Assembly (NCBI GenBank): GCA_019828595.1
Contig: JAHQRK010000005.1
Location: forward strand, 1,240,001-1,304,000
Source of the DNA: Aphanomyces cochlioides
Lineage: Eukaryota; Oomycota; Saprolegniomycetes; Saprolegniales; Verrucalvaceae
Direction of reading: 5' to 3'
DNA length: 64,000 nucleotides
Of the stretch, positions 33,830-47,419 are shown piece by piece. Made by a program: the position numbers and the translations under genes. Numbering within the stretch: position 1 is the stretch's first letter; each line of letters begins with the position of its first letter. Under the pieces are notes generated by a model. That model ran no database searches, was not told the DNA's origin, and saw nothing but the letters and a program-made list of their open reading frames with translations.

Positions 33830-35107
33830 GGCAATGAAAAGTGTCAATTCGAAAAAATGAGACTAATTTTCACCATCATTGAGACTTTGAATTTATAAAT
33901 CTTAGCCAATCAAAACACATGAAGTCTATGTTATTAACTAATCAAAATGTTCAAGTACGAATAGACCATTCATACAAATTTCAAGTGAAAACGCAGGTGA
34001 CAGTTTCTATCGCCTTGTGTCCCTATCATCTCACCTGGTAGTCTATAATTCGCTCTCGTGCAAAGCCCAGACACAGCTCAGCGTTGTCGGAAGTGAGCAA
34101 AGCCTTACAGTCCAACTTCAGAGAGACTGATCGGACATGGCCGTATTCCAGCGTGCTTTTCATAAATATGCCCGAGAATACCCCAGATGTGCTGGTACTA
34201 GTATAGACACCTTGATTTTTGGCAAAGCAGGCGGGTAGCTTTCTCTCATCCATCCATTCGATGCTTGGTCAAATACTGTAGCTTTGTGGGAGGAAGACAT
34301 ATTGTATCCAAGGACCTCATACTCTCTTCTTGGATCCACTAGGATATGAGCTCCTGTATTGCAAAGCAGGATTTGCATTTCACATACAGTAAGCAGTAGA
34401 GAAAGAACAACATCACTGTCCAGCGTCTAGCGTCTGCGTGCATGTGCTTCTTCCTACGTAACACTGTGGGCAGCATGGGTGGAAATGGTAAAAAACGCAG
34501 ATTTTTTATCGATCCAGCTGAACTCAAATACGTTCATTAGACAATCCAGGAGCGACTTTGGCGCGACCGACGCAAGTTGAAATTCAGTTTCCTGTCCATC
34601 TTCGACAAATATTGAAGTGTTGTGACATGTTGACTGATAACTTTTCTCTAGAGGTCTCTAGTAATCCAATTAGTAGATACTATTAGTACTCATTGTTGCT
34701 TTTGGCATAGATGTACTTTTTCCTCGAGTAGGTACTATCCATTCCATCGTGTTCGTGTGAATTCGTCTGGAGTCCACAGAAAACCACGTGAAGAGATGTC
34801 AAGTTCAGTCTCCCGAGATGGCCTTGCCACGTAGAATTGGGCCGTCTTGTTTCTTTCTGGTGCATAAATTCGAGCTTTCGAGTTCAAGATAGTATGCTCA
34901 AAGTCTCATTCTAGTCAGTCGATCAGAAGGTACTGATGAGGAGTTTTCCCACTGCGGATGGAACATTCTTCCAGTCCCAAGGATAAAACATCAGGAAATA
35001 TCCCATTTCACTGCACCTTTCTTCCCCATTTGAAGTCAGAGTGGGATTTCATGCCCCATCTGGTCGCCAGCGTGGCAAGGAAAAATGCCAGTCTTTGAAC
35101 CGCAGGC
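33830..35107. other. AT-rich spacer; weak minus-strand coding traces
   Basis: Upstream of mL41 the spacer has a CCAAT box at 33,906 and CTAAT at 33,938. Between 34,026 and 34,378 two overlapping minus-strand frames have coding-like composition but shift frame and lack domains, so they may be a decayed gene. The rest holds nothing I can support. Confidence 0.35.
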
Positions 35108-35911
35108 ATGCTCAACAACGCCGACGCCGCCGAGCTCTTGCTCTCGCTCCTCTTTGGGCTCATCTGCGTCACGTATGGCTATCACACGATCCAATTCGTC
35201 ATGGTTGTCTTCTCGATCCTTGCCATCCTTTCGATCGCAAAGGATTACGGCGTGCAGAAGATGGCATCGTTCTACATTGCGCTTGTCTACTTCATTGCAT
35301 TTTTCGTCCTGCTGCCTTACGTACCGGTCCGCCACCATTCGCTCATCTTCCTCTGTGCCAAGGTTCTCTTCTACATGGGCTCGCTTGCCTGGACAGCCGT
35401 GCAAATTTATCACGCGATTCCAATGTTTTATCTCTCGTCGATGGTCATCTCGCTCACGATTTCGACTTGGATTTGGGTCTGCATGAAGTCCACCGAGCGC
35501 CAGTGCCTTATTTTCACCACAGCTCTCATGGGCTCCTATGTGATTGCTGATGCGATTGATGGATGGACTCCAGACGACTCCTTCTCGTCCAACGGCTGGT
35601 TCAAGCTTGCTGTGATTATCTTTTCAACGTGCGTTGGCATCTTTTTCCAACTGAGAGCTACGAATGAGCCAGGCCAAGGAAATGCTCGAGCTCCCACGCA
35701 CGCGTTTGCTCCGCGGCCGTCGTTGGCTCCCACAGACCTCTCCGATTGTGACTTGCCACGGACGCCTCACTCTCCAAGCTATGATTTTGTCACTGTCCCG
35801 TACGTCGAAGTTGTTGTCCAGCCTGTTATCCACGACTCGCCGTTGCCAGATTCGATCCCAGAGGAAGTCGACTTGCCGCCGCAGTCCAAGGCCAACACTG
35901 CCTCATTGTAG
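35108..35911 (+). CDS. Multipass membrane protein, TMEM198/DUF4203-like
   Basis: 267 residues, one exon. About seven closely packed hydrophobic helices fill residues 5-185, starting LLFGLICVTYGYHTIQF, which resembles the GxxxxxYGYR-type opening of TM7S3/TMEM198-like domains. The last 80 residues are Pro/Ser-rich and acidic, probably cytoplasmic. Family assignment is by pattern only; transport or signalling role unknown. The first Met of the frame is used. Confidence 0.65.
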   Translation: MLNNADAAELLLSLLFGLICVTYGYHTIQFVMVVFSILAILSIAKDYGVQKMASFYIALVYFIAFFVLLPYVPVRHHSLIFLCAKVLFYMGSLAWTAVQIYHAIPMFYLSSMVISLTISTWIWVCMKSTERQCLIFTTALMGSYVIADAIDGWTPDDSFSSNGWFKLAVIIFSTCVGIFFQLRATNEPGQGNARAPTHAFAPRPSLAPTDLSDCDLPRTPHSPSYDFVTVPYVEVVVQPVIHDSPLPDSIPEEVDLPPQSKANTASL

Positions 35912-36330
35912 TCTGCATATTTATACCTGTACGGATAACAAAGTCGCGTTATACGGATTGTCAATGTATTGTACGGATAATAGAATCACTATCCGGACAC
36001 CGGAAGCAACTAAGTCTGGTGATCACCTTGCCCACTTGATTCCAGGCATCTGGCATTGTGCAGTGGCCCTGGATTGTCATGGCAGGATAAGAGAAACTCA
36101 TTAGCCCATTCTTGGCGAATACGGAGGGTTTGAGAGCGATGAAACGAGCAAATTGTTGCAGTCAAGTGTTGTAGTGTCAGACACATTACCTTGGTTTAAC
36201 GACATTAAGTTTGCTTTTGAGTTTATTATCCTCTGAATCTTTTTATTTAATGTTCGTAAACTAAGGGTAATTTTGTAGTAATTGCTTTTAAAACGAGGGT
36301 AATATCTACATTGGGGTTGGTGATCGATTG

Positions 36331-36340
36331 ATCCGGATAT
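36331..36340. promoter_or_regulatory. ATCCGGAT palindrome upstream of LAMTOR4-like gene
   Basis: GATCCGGATATC sits about 50 bp before the start codon. Partial variants (GTACGGATAA, ACTATCCGG) occur at 35,930-36,000. One member of the recurrent motif set described in the findings. Confidence 0.45.
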
Positions 36341-36389
36341 CAATCAATTTATGCGGATTCTGCCAAACAGAAAGCCGCCACGGAGGACA

Positions 36390-36723
36390 ATGACGGTGAG
36401 GGTGCCGACAGTCCATGAAAAGTTGATCCGTTGCGTAGGAGTCGCTACTGAATGTACCACATCAAGTAGGGACGATCGTTTTGGATAAGGATGGCCAAAT
36501 TGTGAGCTCGTCGGGCGACCTGGTCGGGCCGGGAGGTGAAGATGCAGCTCGAGTGATTCAGTCATTGTTGCTTGACTGTGGCGATTTGCACTTTCTCAAG
36601 AGCCAAAGCGCCGACGACGAAGCACTTGAGCGCCTGACGATTGCATTCCCTGGCTTTCAGTACGTCGTCGCATTCAGCGACGACAACCAAGTCTATGTCG
36701 TGAAGCAAGAAGTAGTGGAATAA
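36390..36723 (+). CDS. LAMTOR4: Ragulator subunit LAMTOR4-like
   Basis: Exon 1 36390-36429 and exon 2 36470-36723 with a 40-nt intron give 97 residues, matching the family length (about 99). Features: VLDKDGQIVSSSGDL (the LAMTOR4 roadblock-fold opening), an amphipathic helix, and the closing strand QVYVVKQE. Ragulator anchors Rag GTPases and mTORC1 to the lysosome or vacuole. Exon 1 is short and only supported by frame closure. A LAMTOR3 gene lies 25 kb away in this window. Confidence 0.65.
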
Positions 36724-36740
36724 TACGCAGGTTCTAGTCG

Positions 36741-37526
36741 TTACAAGGCCAATTTTGTCTTCAGAAGTGCCTTATACTGCTCGTCTCGCTCGTGGAGTTG
36801 GTCTTTTCGCTGCTTCATGCGGTATTCAATCTTCTCTTGCTTCCGTCGCTTCTCCGCGTTTTGCGCCGCGAGCATGTCCATCTTCTTGTGGGAATTGGTC
36901 TTTTCGAGGTCCAACAACGCTTTGAGCCGCTTCTCCTCTTCGATGATGACACGTTTCTCGCGACGGAGCGCTTCCAAGTCGGATGATTCTTGCAGGGCTT
37001 TCAAGATGATGTCGTTTTTGATCTGCTTGGTCTTTCGCTCAAGGTCTCGCACACGCCTGGCTTCTTCCATTCGACGCATGCGGTTCTCCTACAAGTCGTC
37101 GTGTCATTCTTTTTGGATTTCCCCTCTCAAGACCTCGTCGAGACGTTCGTTGTCGGCGACCAAATCCACTTTGAATGGAGACTTGGTCGTCTTGGACTGC
37201 CATTTTTGGATGTGGAGTTGGCGGCGGCGTTCTTTTTGAAGTCGTTTGGACTTTTCGTCGTGAAGCATTTCTTCCTTGACTTGGCTTCGCTGTGCATACT
37301 TCTTGGAGAAGATTTCCGCCGACTCGGAGCGCGACATGCGCTGCAACGATGTCAAATTCAATGGCGTGAGCGATCTACACATCCTTGTCAGGGCTGATTG
37401 TTCTGTACCAAACTGATGTACTTTTCAAGCTCCTCGACGTCATCCAAGAGTGGTGGCTCTTCTTCTTCGTCCTCCTCTTCACTCACATACTCATCCAGAT
37501 CGCGCGCTACTTGATTGTCCAGTTCC
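36741..37526 (-). CDS. Coiled-coil protein, possible frame break at the start
   Basis: Exons 37526-37422, 37374-37134 and 37088-36741 encode about 233 residues. An acidic N-terminus (SEEEDEEEE) is followed by an almost uninterrupted, highly charged coiled coil of about 170 residues. The frame is continuous across both introns (47 and 45 nt), but between the only suitable ATG (37,526) and codon 10 two bases (CG in a GCGC run at 37,501) appear to be missing. Either a sequencing error or the true start lies elsewhere. Family not identified; resembles ciliary or cytoskeletal coiled-coil proteins. Stop is 17 bp from the LAMTOR4-like stop (convergent). Confidence 0.65.
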
Positions 37527-37908
37527 ATGCCGCTTCAAGCCGCCACCGCGGTTTCTCGGTGAAACCTCAATGTGAAACTGACAAAGTCCACACTTCAACC
37601 CTAAAACTTAAAACCCCGTCAAATAACCCCTTCACCCCAGAACAAAATTGAAATATCTCACCATATCTATAGCTAAAGTCGACATACTGTAGGCTATCGA
37701 TGAAAGCAAACGTGATGACTCTGTCTCACTGGATATTGCCGTGCTTCAATGAACATCCAACAACTTAATGAAGACGTAAGAATGTTCCTTTCGTTGGAGT
37801 ACAGCTGTATGCAACGATATTTGGTGAGAAGGTTGGATGACTTGGAAAATGGTGAGATATGTGAATTATGTGAAATTATTAAACCCTACACCCCTACCTG
37901 AGCTATTT

Positions 37909-39114
37909 TCATCGCATGGTGATCAAGCGAATGCATTGATTGCCCGTGTCGGCGACGTAGAGACCGAAGTAAGACGTCGGGCTGGTTTTCCACGGCAGCT
38001 GTGCATTCATGGCGAGACCTCTTGGGGAAATGAGCATCGCGCCTTGGATCCCATCGACATTTCCAGGCGAGCCAGTGCCAACCAGAGTTGAGACAGTCGT
38101 GCCGTCGATTTTCCGCACGGCGTGGTTGCCTGTGTCGCTGACGTACACGACGCCGTAATAGTCGACGGCAATGCCACTTGGACCATTCCACAAGGAGGAA
38201 GCCGCAGTGCCATCCATGTATCCCGCCACGCCACACGTTCCGGCAAAGACATCAACCGCTCCCGACCGAAAGGCCACACGTCGGATACAATGCGCCGCCG
38301 CGTCTGCCACGTACAAGTAGGTCGTTTGATAGACAGCCATGTCGGTCGCATTCATCGGCGTCGTCGTGATCGCTGTGGTTGAATTGGACGTCGCATTCCA
38401 AAGCAACAGTGGTAAGGAGGGCATGCCGCCGATTGCAATCATATTGACGCCCGTCGAGGTCAAGCAAACCGACGTCGCGTTTGGGACTGTCGGCGATATC
38501 GTCGCAGAGTTCCCAGTGTATTCGATGACTTGGTTCGCCGTCGAGACGAAGAGACTGCCCGCGGAATCAAACGTTAGATGGAAACCACCGGCATTAGGAC
38601 GATTTGCCAAGCCCGCGGCAGTCGCGGTGGCTGCACTCGCAGTCCACACTGTTGACGAGTTGATCGCTGCCCACGTCAGCGCCACGGGGTGGAATGCAAG
38701 GTCGAAGACGGGCGTGTTGGAAACCACTGTTGCGATGGAGTACGACGTAGTTGGCGCGGGCACTGGCGTGACAAAACCATCCGTGATGCCGCCACTATTG
38801 CCACTGCTCGGTGCAGCTGGAGCTGGGGTTGGCCTTGGGTTCTTGTTGACGACGTTGCTGACGACAGACGGCACGACTGTGATGACGAGGAACGCACCGA
38901 GAAGCGGGACAAAGACAATCGGTGGGATCTTTTTCTTCTTGTCAACGACTGCAACGTCTGTCTTGGCAGCTCCTACGTCAGGCTTGTGATCTGAATCTGT
39001 GATAGCGGCGATGGAACTGGCATTGGCAGCGACGTCTTGAGGAATCATATCGAAAGCGACGTCGTCTGCGGGTTTGAGCATCTTTGGCTCTGGACATAAT
39101 GGAGAACAAGCCAA
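37909..39114 (-). CDS. Single-pass membrane protein with NHL repeats
   Basis: 401 residues (390 from Met12 at 39,081, which leaves more room after the neighbouring stop at 39,129). There is a cytosolic N-terminus, one transmembrane helix (IVFVPLLGAFLVITVVPSVV, about 66-85), a Pro/Ala/Ser stalk and an extracellular domain of NHL-type beta-propeller blades: LYVADAAAHCIRRV, GIAVDYYGVVYVSDTGNHAVRKI, LYVADTGNQCIRLI. Topology (type II) is inferred. Ligand unknown. The 14-47 bp spacing to the next gene is very tight for a eukaryote. Confidence 0.8.
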   Translation of the reverse strand: MACSPLCPEPKMLKPADDVAFDMIPQDVAANASSIAAITDSDHKPDVGAAKTDVAVVDKKKKIPPIVFVPLLGAFLVITVVPSVVSNVVNKNPRPTPAPAAPSSGNSGGITDGFVTPVPAPTTSYSIATVVSNTPVFDLAFHPVALTWAAINSSTVWTASAATATAAGLANRPNAGGFHLTFDSAGSLFVSTANQVIEYTGNSATISPTVPNATSVCLTSTGVNMIAIGGMPSLPLLLWNATSNSTTAITTTPMNATDMAVYQTTYLYVADAAAHCIRRVAFRSGAVDVFAGTCGVAGYMDGTAASSLWNGPSGIAVDYYGVVYVSDTGNHAVRKIDGTTVSTLVGTGSPGNVDGIQGAMLISPRGLAMNAQLPWKTSPTSYFGLYVADTGNQCIRLITMR

Positions 39115-39128
39115 AATCTATTTTTACC

Positions 39129-41540
<2,412 letters not shown>

Positions 41541-42344
41541 ATGATCAAGCTAAAGATGAAGAAGCAAAAGGCGGAAGAAGAAGCTGCGGCTGCCGCAGCA
41601 GCTCAGGCAGCTTCTTCTGGAACTGTTCCGTCCAGTGCTCCTAGCGAAGATGTAGACATGGCTGCGCCCTCTGGAGGGGATGATCAAGGAAGCGCTCCTG
41701 CTGCACCGGCGACGGGCGGCACCAAGATTTTTGGATTGGGACGGGGAACTCGAAAACCCAAAGAGAAGAAGCGCACACCTGGTGAAATCCGCATCCAAAA
41801 AGGTGCATACTCGCAATCGTCGATGTGTTGTGCTGACGCGTATGAATTTTTCGTAGACATTGCCGAATTGGATGGTGGATCCGCTGCCGTTGTGAGCTTT
41901 CCAGACACGAACGACCTCACCAACTTTGAAGTGAAAGTCAAGGTCGATACGGGCTTGTGGACAGGCGCTTCGTACAATTTTACATTCAAAATCCCCCCAG
42001 TATGTTCTCTCTTTCTCCATCAGATGGCATTTATCGGTGATTCTTAGCTATATCCCCATGAACCTCCGAAAGTGCGCTGCATGACCAAGATTTACCATCC
42101 CAACATTGATTTGGATGGCAATGTGTGCCTGAATATCCTCCGCGAAGACTGGAAGCCCGTCTTGGACATCAATGCGGTCATCTACGGTCTCATCTACCTC
42201 TTCTACGAACCCAATCCTGACGACCCGCTCAACCGGGAAGCGGCGGAATTGTTTCGCAACGACCCGCATCGATTCCAAGACCTCGTCGCCCGCAGTTTGC
42301 GTGGTCAAACAGTCCAAGGCATTCATTTTGAACGACTGGTCTAA
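41541..42344 (+). CDS. UBC12: NEDD8-conjugating enzyme UBC12
   Basis: Three exons (41541-41802, 41857-41999, 42048-42344; introns 54 and 48 nt) give 233 residues. The MIKLK N-terminus that docks the NEDD8 E1, LRIQKD-like RIQKD, the UBC fold with [31 protein letters not shown] (active-site Cys in NVCLN) and the FERLV end are typical of UBE2M/UBC12. An Ala/Ser-rich insert of about 50 residues after the docking peptide makes it longer than the human protein (183). Confidence 0.95.
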
Positions 42345-42374
42345 AAAGAAGTATACATACAAAGCAACACTTTG

Positions 42375-43448
42375 TCATGGCAAATCCAGGCACTTGAGTC
42401 GACCGAATGGAAGACATTGCGCAAAGAATGGAGCTTGGCGTTCGCACGTCCAGCCAGCATCGGTACCACACACGGACGGTTGGAACCAATCTTGGCCACC
42501 ACATTGCTCGAAGCCCACGCGGTTTGGGCGACAGACTTCATCGACACACATCGATCCGGCAGTGCAGCTCTCACCTTGGTCGCACGGAGCCCAAAAACCG
42601 ACGCATTTGCCTTTATTCTTGGTCGAACGTCGCACACAAGGCGCGATGGGCGAGTTGTCGCTCTCAGTTGGCTTTGGGCTGCATTTGGGTCGGGGGGAAG
42701 GTACAGGAGTGCTTGGCGTCGGTGAGGGACCATTCGGCGTTGGTTGCGTTGATGCAGGAGTTGGCGGAGGATAACTAGGATTAGGCTGCGAAGACACTGG
42801 CGTTGGCTTGGGGCTACATTTCTCATGGCTCACAGCTGGAGTGGGTTTGGGTGAGCATTTTTCGCGCGTTGTTGGAGTAGGTTTGGGACTGCATTTCGCA
42901 CGAGTCGTTGTTGGTTTGGGACTGCACTTCTTGTGGGTAACGGGTGGTGTTGGAGTTGGTTTAGGACTACATTTAGCATGCGTGGGCGTTGGAGTTGGTT
43001 TGGGGCTGCATTTAGCATGCGTTGGCGTTGGCGTTGGTTTGGGGCTGCATTTGGCATGGGTAGGTGTTGGTTTCGGGCTACATTTCGTATGAGTTGGCGT
43101 AGGTTTGGGGCTGCATTTCTTGTGCTCAGGGGTTTGAGTAGTTGATGGCGTTGCCCCTGGCGATGGTCCAATGGATGGTGCTGGCTCAGGGGAAGGAACA
43201 GTATGTTGCGTTGGGTCTGGCGAAGGTGCAGTAGGTGACGTTGGTTCTGGCGAAGGCGCAGTGGATGGCGTTGGATCTGGTGTGGGTCCAGTGGATGGTG
43301 TTGGCTCTGGCGAGGGTCCAATGGGTGGTGTTGGCGCTGGCGAAGGCGCAGACGGTGGCGTTGGGGCTAGATCTTCATCGTGAGCCGACGACAGCGTCGT
43401 AAACGTCGCTATGAAAACGACAAGGCACCACCAAGTCCACACTTTCAT
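42375..43448 (-). CDS. Secreted repeat protein with CBM1-type module
   Basis: 357 residues, one exon. Signal peptide 1-22 ([22 protein letters not shown]). Residues 28-110 are Pro/Thr/Ser repeats (PSPEPTP), 110-215 consist of about ten KCSPKPTPT units, and residues ~265-300 hold a Cys-rich segment. The C-terminus has a fungal-type family 1 carbohydrate-binding module ([16 protein letters not shown] ... [13 protein letters not shown]). Expected to be O-glycosylated, wall-associated or cellulose-binding; such modules are common in oomycete elicitor-like proteins. Convergent with UBC12, 30 bp between stops. Confidence 0.85.
   Translation of the reverse strand: MKVWTWWCLVVFIATFTTLSSAHDEDLAPTPPSAPSPAPTPPIGPSPEPTPSTGPTPDPTPSTAPSPEPTSPTAPSPDPTQHTVPSPEPAPSIGPSPGATPSTTQTPEHKKCSPKPTPTHTKCSPKPTPTHAKCSPKPTPTPTHAKCSPKPTPTPTHAKCSPKPTPTPPVTHKKCSPKPTTTRAKCSPKPTPTTREKCSPKPTPAVSHEKCSPKPTPVSSQPNPSYPPPTPASTQPTPNGPSPTPSTPVPSPRPKCSPKPTESDNSPIAPCVRRSTKNKGKCVGFWAPCDQGESCTAGSMCVDEVCRPNRVGFEQCGGQDWFQPSVCGTDAGWTCERQAPFFAQCLPFGRLKCLDLP
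42781..43120 (-). repeat. Coding minisatellite of KCSPKPTPT units
   Basis: Imperfect tandem DNA repeat of 30-48 bp units encoding Lys-Cys-Ser-Pro-Lys-Pro-Thr blocks within the secreted CBM1 protein. The regular single Cys per unit could form inter-chain disulfides (inference). Confidence 0.75.
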
Positions 43449-44077
43449 GGAGACAATTTTGAAATGCTTCGCATCTTACACATCTCGACTTGTCTTGCCC
43501 GAAGGAAGATGGCGAGGTCCTAAAAATATCCCATGTGCGCCAAATCTATTTTCGACGACGCAAGGCAAACACATGGACAAGGTCAGCAGCAGCTCCATTT
43601 TGCGCCAGACGAGTTGGTGCTCTCTCAATTCTGCCACACTCCTCGAGCTTGCCTCTTCAGCCTTCGATGTCAAGTGGCGCCAAATTTCAAATCTGAAGAT
43701 ATCCGGTTAAACACAATTATCCGAAACAATCATCCGGTTGATCATATATCTTTGTTATCCGGGTCGATTAGTTTTGTTATTTGTTCGTAAATCAATTTTT
43801 AAATATTCCCCGGTGCGACACGGCAATTAAATACAATCATTAGCTTTTCTTTAAATAGTGAGATTATTTCAAACACAAGCCTTGATATGTAGTATGGCTC
43901 ACGTGTAAGCATAATTACATGTTGGCAAATACGAATAAATTGGTATTGTTGCTGGTTATAATATTTTTGAATTTTACTAATTGGCCAAATTAATGCTTAA
44001 ATTTTTGATTGGCTATTAAAAGACTAATGAAAAGACAGAATGCAGCAAACCAATGATTGCACGTCATTTCGCAAAAC
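43449..44077. promoter_or_regulatory. Divergent promoter region, CBM1 protein / AFG1-like
   Basis: AT-rich. Contains TATCCGG-type motif copies near 43,701, 43,718, 43,731 and 43,754, and ATTGG boxes at 43,939, 43,980 and 44,008 close to the AFG1-like start. No gene in between. Confidence 0.45.
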
Positions 44078-45437
44078 ATGTTGCTCCGTCGTGGAGGATT
44101 GACGACATGGCGACGCGCCTTGAGCGTGCAAGCGTCGCCTCTGAGGTCTCTTTTGGACATCTACCAAGATGCGGTTGCGTCAAAAGAAATCCTGGAGGAC
44201 AAGGTGCAATTGCAAGCTTTACAGCACTTGCAACACTTGCAAGACGAGATTGTCGCGACACCGCCACCGACTGTGGTCGAGGAATCCACATCATTTTGGG
44301 ACCGCTTTCGCTCAAAGAGTGCGAAGCCAGCCACTCGACCAAAAGCGCCCAAAGGCGTGTACATGTACGGTGGTGTTGGATGTGGAAAGGTATGTAATAG
44401 TTGAGTGCTTTCAATGTAAACTTGAGTGCATAGACGTTCCTCATGGACATGTTTTACGACAACTTGCCTCTCTCGAGCAAACGCCGCGTCCATTTCCACA
44501 AATTCATGCTCGAGACTCACGAAACCATGCACGTGCTTCGCAAGCAAGGCCGTCATGGCGATCCTATTCCACAAATCGCCGCGGATTTGGTCGAAACCAG
44601 TCGCGTGCTTTGTTTCGACGAGTTTCAAGTGACGGATGTCGCCGACGCACTCATCTTGCGCCGTCTCTTCTCGGCCATGATCGAAGCCGGTAGCATTGTC
44701 GTCGCCACGTCGAATCGACCGCCAACGGTGCTTTCATCAATGTCGTGTCATTGACCAGCGACTAGGATTTGTACAAGAATGGACTGCAGCGCGATCTCTT
44801 CCTGCCGTTCATCGATTTACTCCAAGAGTCGTGCGTCGTGCATTCCCTCGAGGCTTCATCGACTGACTACCGAAAGCTCAAAGGCCAAGATCATCTCGAT
44901 GAAATGTATCGATCCCCACTCACGGACAAGAACCAGCGGCTCTTCTTTGAGTCATTTAAAGCTCTAGTCAGCGTACATCATCCTCGCTGTGCTTTTTCCA
45001 TGGCTTTATAGGATGAACCGATCGAAGCCGTCAAGCTACGCACGCAAGGCCGTATCGTCGACGTCCACCTCGCTGCTCCAAAGCGCCAAGTGTGCTTGGT
45101 GTCCTTTGCCGATATGTGCGATAAACCCCTAGGCGCCGCCGACTACTTGGCCATCGCCGAGGCGTTCCACACGGTCTTTCTTCAGGACATTCCTCGACTC
45201 CAAGTTCAAAATCTCAACCAGACGCGTCGATTCATCACATTTGTCGACTGCATGTACGACAAAAAGGTCCAGCTCTACTGCCTCGCGGACGCCGCGCCGA
45301 TCGATTTACTCGAACCAGATCCAGCTACAAAGGGTTTGATCGACGAAGTGTTTGCCTTTGACCGAACGGTGTCGCGGCTGCTTGAGGTATTGGAGAATGG
45401 AAAAGTAGTCGGCTTACTTGGCCTAGATGCAAAGTGA
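44078..45437 (+). CDS. AFG1: AFG1/ZapE-like mitochondrial ATPase
   Basis: Four exons (44078-44389, 44434-44727, 44766-44966, 45012-45437) give 410 residues. Walker A GGVGCGKT is split by intron 1; Walker [12 protein letters not shown]; sensor VVATSNRPP; the ELLQESC and [18 protein letters not shown] segments are characteristic of AFG1/LACE1. The N-terminus [15 protein letters not shown] is basic and amphipathic, fitting a mitochondrial presequence. AFG1 supports turnover of respiratory-chain subunits. Its last 11 bases overlap the start of the next reading frame. Confidence 0.92.
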
Positions 45438-45897
45438 GAGCTATGGCACGCTTGCCACGTCTGCCGAGCTCCCGACAACTGCTCACCGCCTCACATTACT
45501 ACGACGATTGCAAGCGAAGAAGCTCAACTATCTCGACATGAAGGTATTCGTTGCCACCGCCGTTCAGGAATGCAAATGATTGCCTCCGTAGAGCATTTGG
45601 GATATGTACAATACGAATGGCAACGAAGTGATGGAGCGCCATGAAGTCCAAGTGCTGCTTGAAGACGTGTTTGAATTGCATACAGGGTCACGAGATCTCC
45701 CTGCTGCCGCGCTCCAACCACTCTTTCAACTCAGGGACTCTGTGGACTTTACATTATTTCGACGTGCTTTGACTGCAGTCGGGCTCGAAGAATGGTGGGA
45801 GATTGGGGATATCGATGCAATTCGAGCACGAATCGCTGATATCGATGACGATGAGATTCCACGAGAAGTAAAGCAAGAGGATCATTGGGTCGTTTAA
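45427..45897 (+). CDS. Small EF-hand-like protein
   Basis: Exon 1 45427-45543 and exon 2 45592-45897 (48-nt intron) give 140 residues. The motif MYNTNGNEVMERHEVQVLLEDVF resembles an EF-hand loop and helix; a second, poorer one may lie near DSVDFTLFRRAL. C-terminus acidic. The first ATG (45,427) lies inside the AFG1-like CDS in another frame, so either the genes overlap by 11 bp or translation starts later. The exon 1 frame remains coding-like, which favours the overlap. Confidence 0.65.
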
Positions 45898-46465
45898 TAG
45901 AATTCCATGTGGCCTGGGATACACCTTGATCGATCACGAATGAGATGTACAAGGCGTAGTGTGAGTGTTTTCCATGGCATCAACAATTTTTGCACTGCGT
46001 ATAACACTCAGAAGATCAAATGCACCTCTGCGTGAAAAATAAGTGCACTTACTCGAAGTCATTTTGAATTTCCCCATGCACCCTGTCCAACAAAGTCGCG
46101 TAAAGTCGACTTGCTGGCAGACACCACCCACTCGATCCATACTACCGACGCATACCAGATGCAAAACACGAGGCTCCACATCGGTGCAACGACGCCAGCA
46201 TAAACCAAGCATGTTTGAGACAAGTCCCCGGCAGGCAATGCCACATTCAAGACACACGGGTGTTGCTTTCCGCACCAACTTTAACTGAGGTCCTCATTTG
46301 GAAGCGGTTCAGTTGGTAAAATGGCGCGGAGTCTACGTGCTTTGTCCCTGGTATTTTCGAAAATGAACATAAAATTGCAGCCAGTCGAAAAAACCTCTGA
46401 TTATTGATATATTAAGATGACACAGGTCACATAGTTGAAATGGCCATCGAACACTTATTTCGTTC

Positions 46466-47419
46466 TTAGCTCGAGCCACCGAGGCCATTCATCGTCTTGT
46501 TGATGAGCGAGTTGAGACCCGTCGCGTTGGCAATGACATCTAGAGGGTCAGATTGAGTTCCAAGGTAGTGCCATGTTGAGTGGAGCGTACCCGGATCCGG
46601 AGGTTTGACTTGATCTGGCACATAGAAGGTGGTTTGATTTGGGTTCGCCTTGGAGTAGATGATGATGCCAACGATGCCAGCAAAGACGAGAAACGTAAAG
46701 AAGAGAATGAGGCGGTCAGAGGCCATGCGCCGCGTAAATGTCCGCATAAGCTACATCGTAGTTGGACTTTTGAATGCATGGGGGCATTAGTACCTTGTTG
46801 GCACGGGCAATGCCATCATCCATACGCATAACTTCTTCTGTGATGGCATTGAGTTGATTGCGCTGCTCTCGGAGAACTTCGCCCGTAGCAAGAGCGACTT
46901 CTTTTGACGATTCGACCATCTTCTGTGTGTTTTTCAACGACGATTCCGTCTTTGTTTGGAGTTCTTGTGCTTTGTTGAGCATTTCAGCGTTGCCCGTCGG
47001 TGCTTTGCTTGCTTTCGCCTTGGCATCACCGAATAGACCATTCCGCTCGGTCTCGGACTTTGCCCATTTGACTTCTCGCGTGAGTTCTTCCACTCGTGCC
47101 GTATATACATCGTTTTTCTACGCGATATCTAGAACCTCGGGATTTGGCCGTCTTGATACCTCTCGATATGTCTTAAGATCTTCGCGATCAGTGACTTGCC
47201 GCAGGGCGAGCGAGAAGCCCTTTTTGAGATCAATGACTTCTTTGAGCTTCTTCTCTGCTTCAGCAAGGACCTACGACAAGGTTGTGCTTCACATTTTCTC
47301 GACGTCGACTATACCTCTGACTTGACACCAGGCGGTGCTTTCGCCAGCTTGGCCATGATCTGGTCGAGCTTGGTCAGCGCGTCGGAGAGATCCCCATCGT
47401 AGTATGCGATCTCGGCCAT
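46466..47419 (-). CDS. Qb-SNARE, NPSN/SYP7-like
   Basis: Four exons (47419-47315, 47270-47160, 47117-46794, 46750-46466; introns 44, 42 and 43 nt) give 274 residues. The SNARE motif runs through LREQRNQLNAITEEVMRMDDGIARANK, followed by TRRMASDRLILFF and a tail-anchor helix (FLVFAGIVGIIIY), the pattern of novel plant SNAREs (NPSN). About 60 residues follow the anchor, which is unusual for a tail-anchored SNARE and includes possible N-glycosylation sites. Likely role in secretory or cytokinetic membrane fusion. An ATCCGGAT palindrome lies at 47,546-47,558 upstream. Confidence 0.82.

Noticed and set aside
37886..38994. Long plus-strand frames opposite the NHL protein
   Set aside because: Antisense shadows; the minus strand has signal-anchor and NHL motifs.
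45934..46278. 114-codon minus-strand frame, Cys-rich
   Set aside because: A second frame over the same bases is equally plausible (with hydrophobic stretch) and neither has a domain or splice support.
46290..46360. Sequence AGCGGTTCAGTTGGTAAAAT resembling a tRNA D-arm
   Set aside because: No matching acceptor stem, anticodon arm or B box could be folded.
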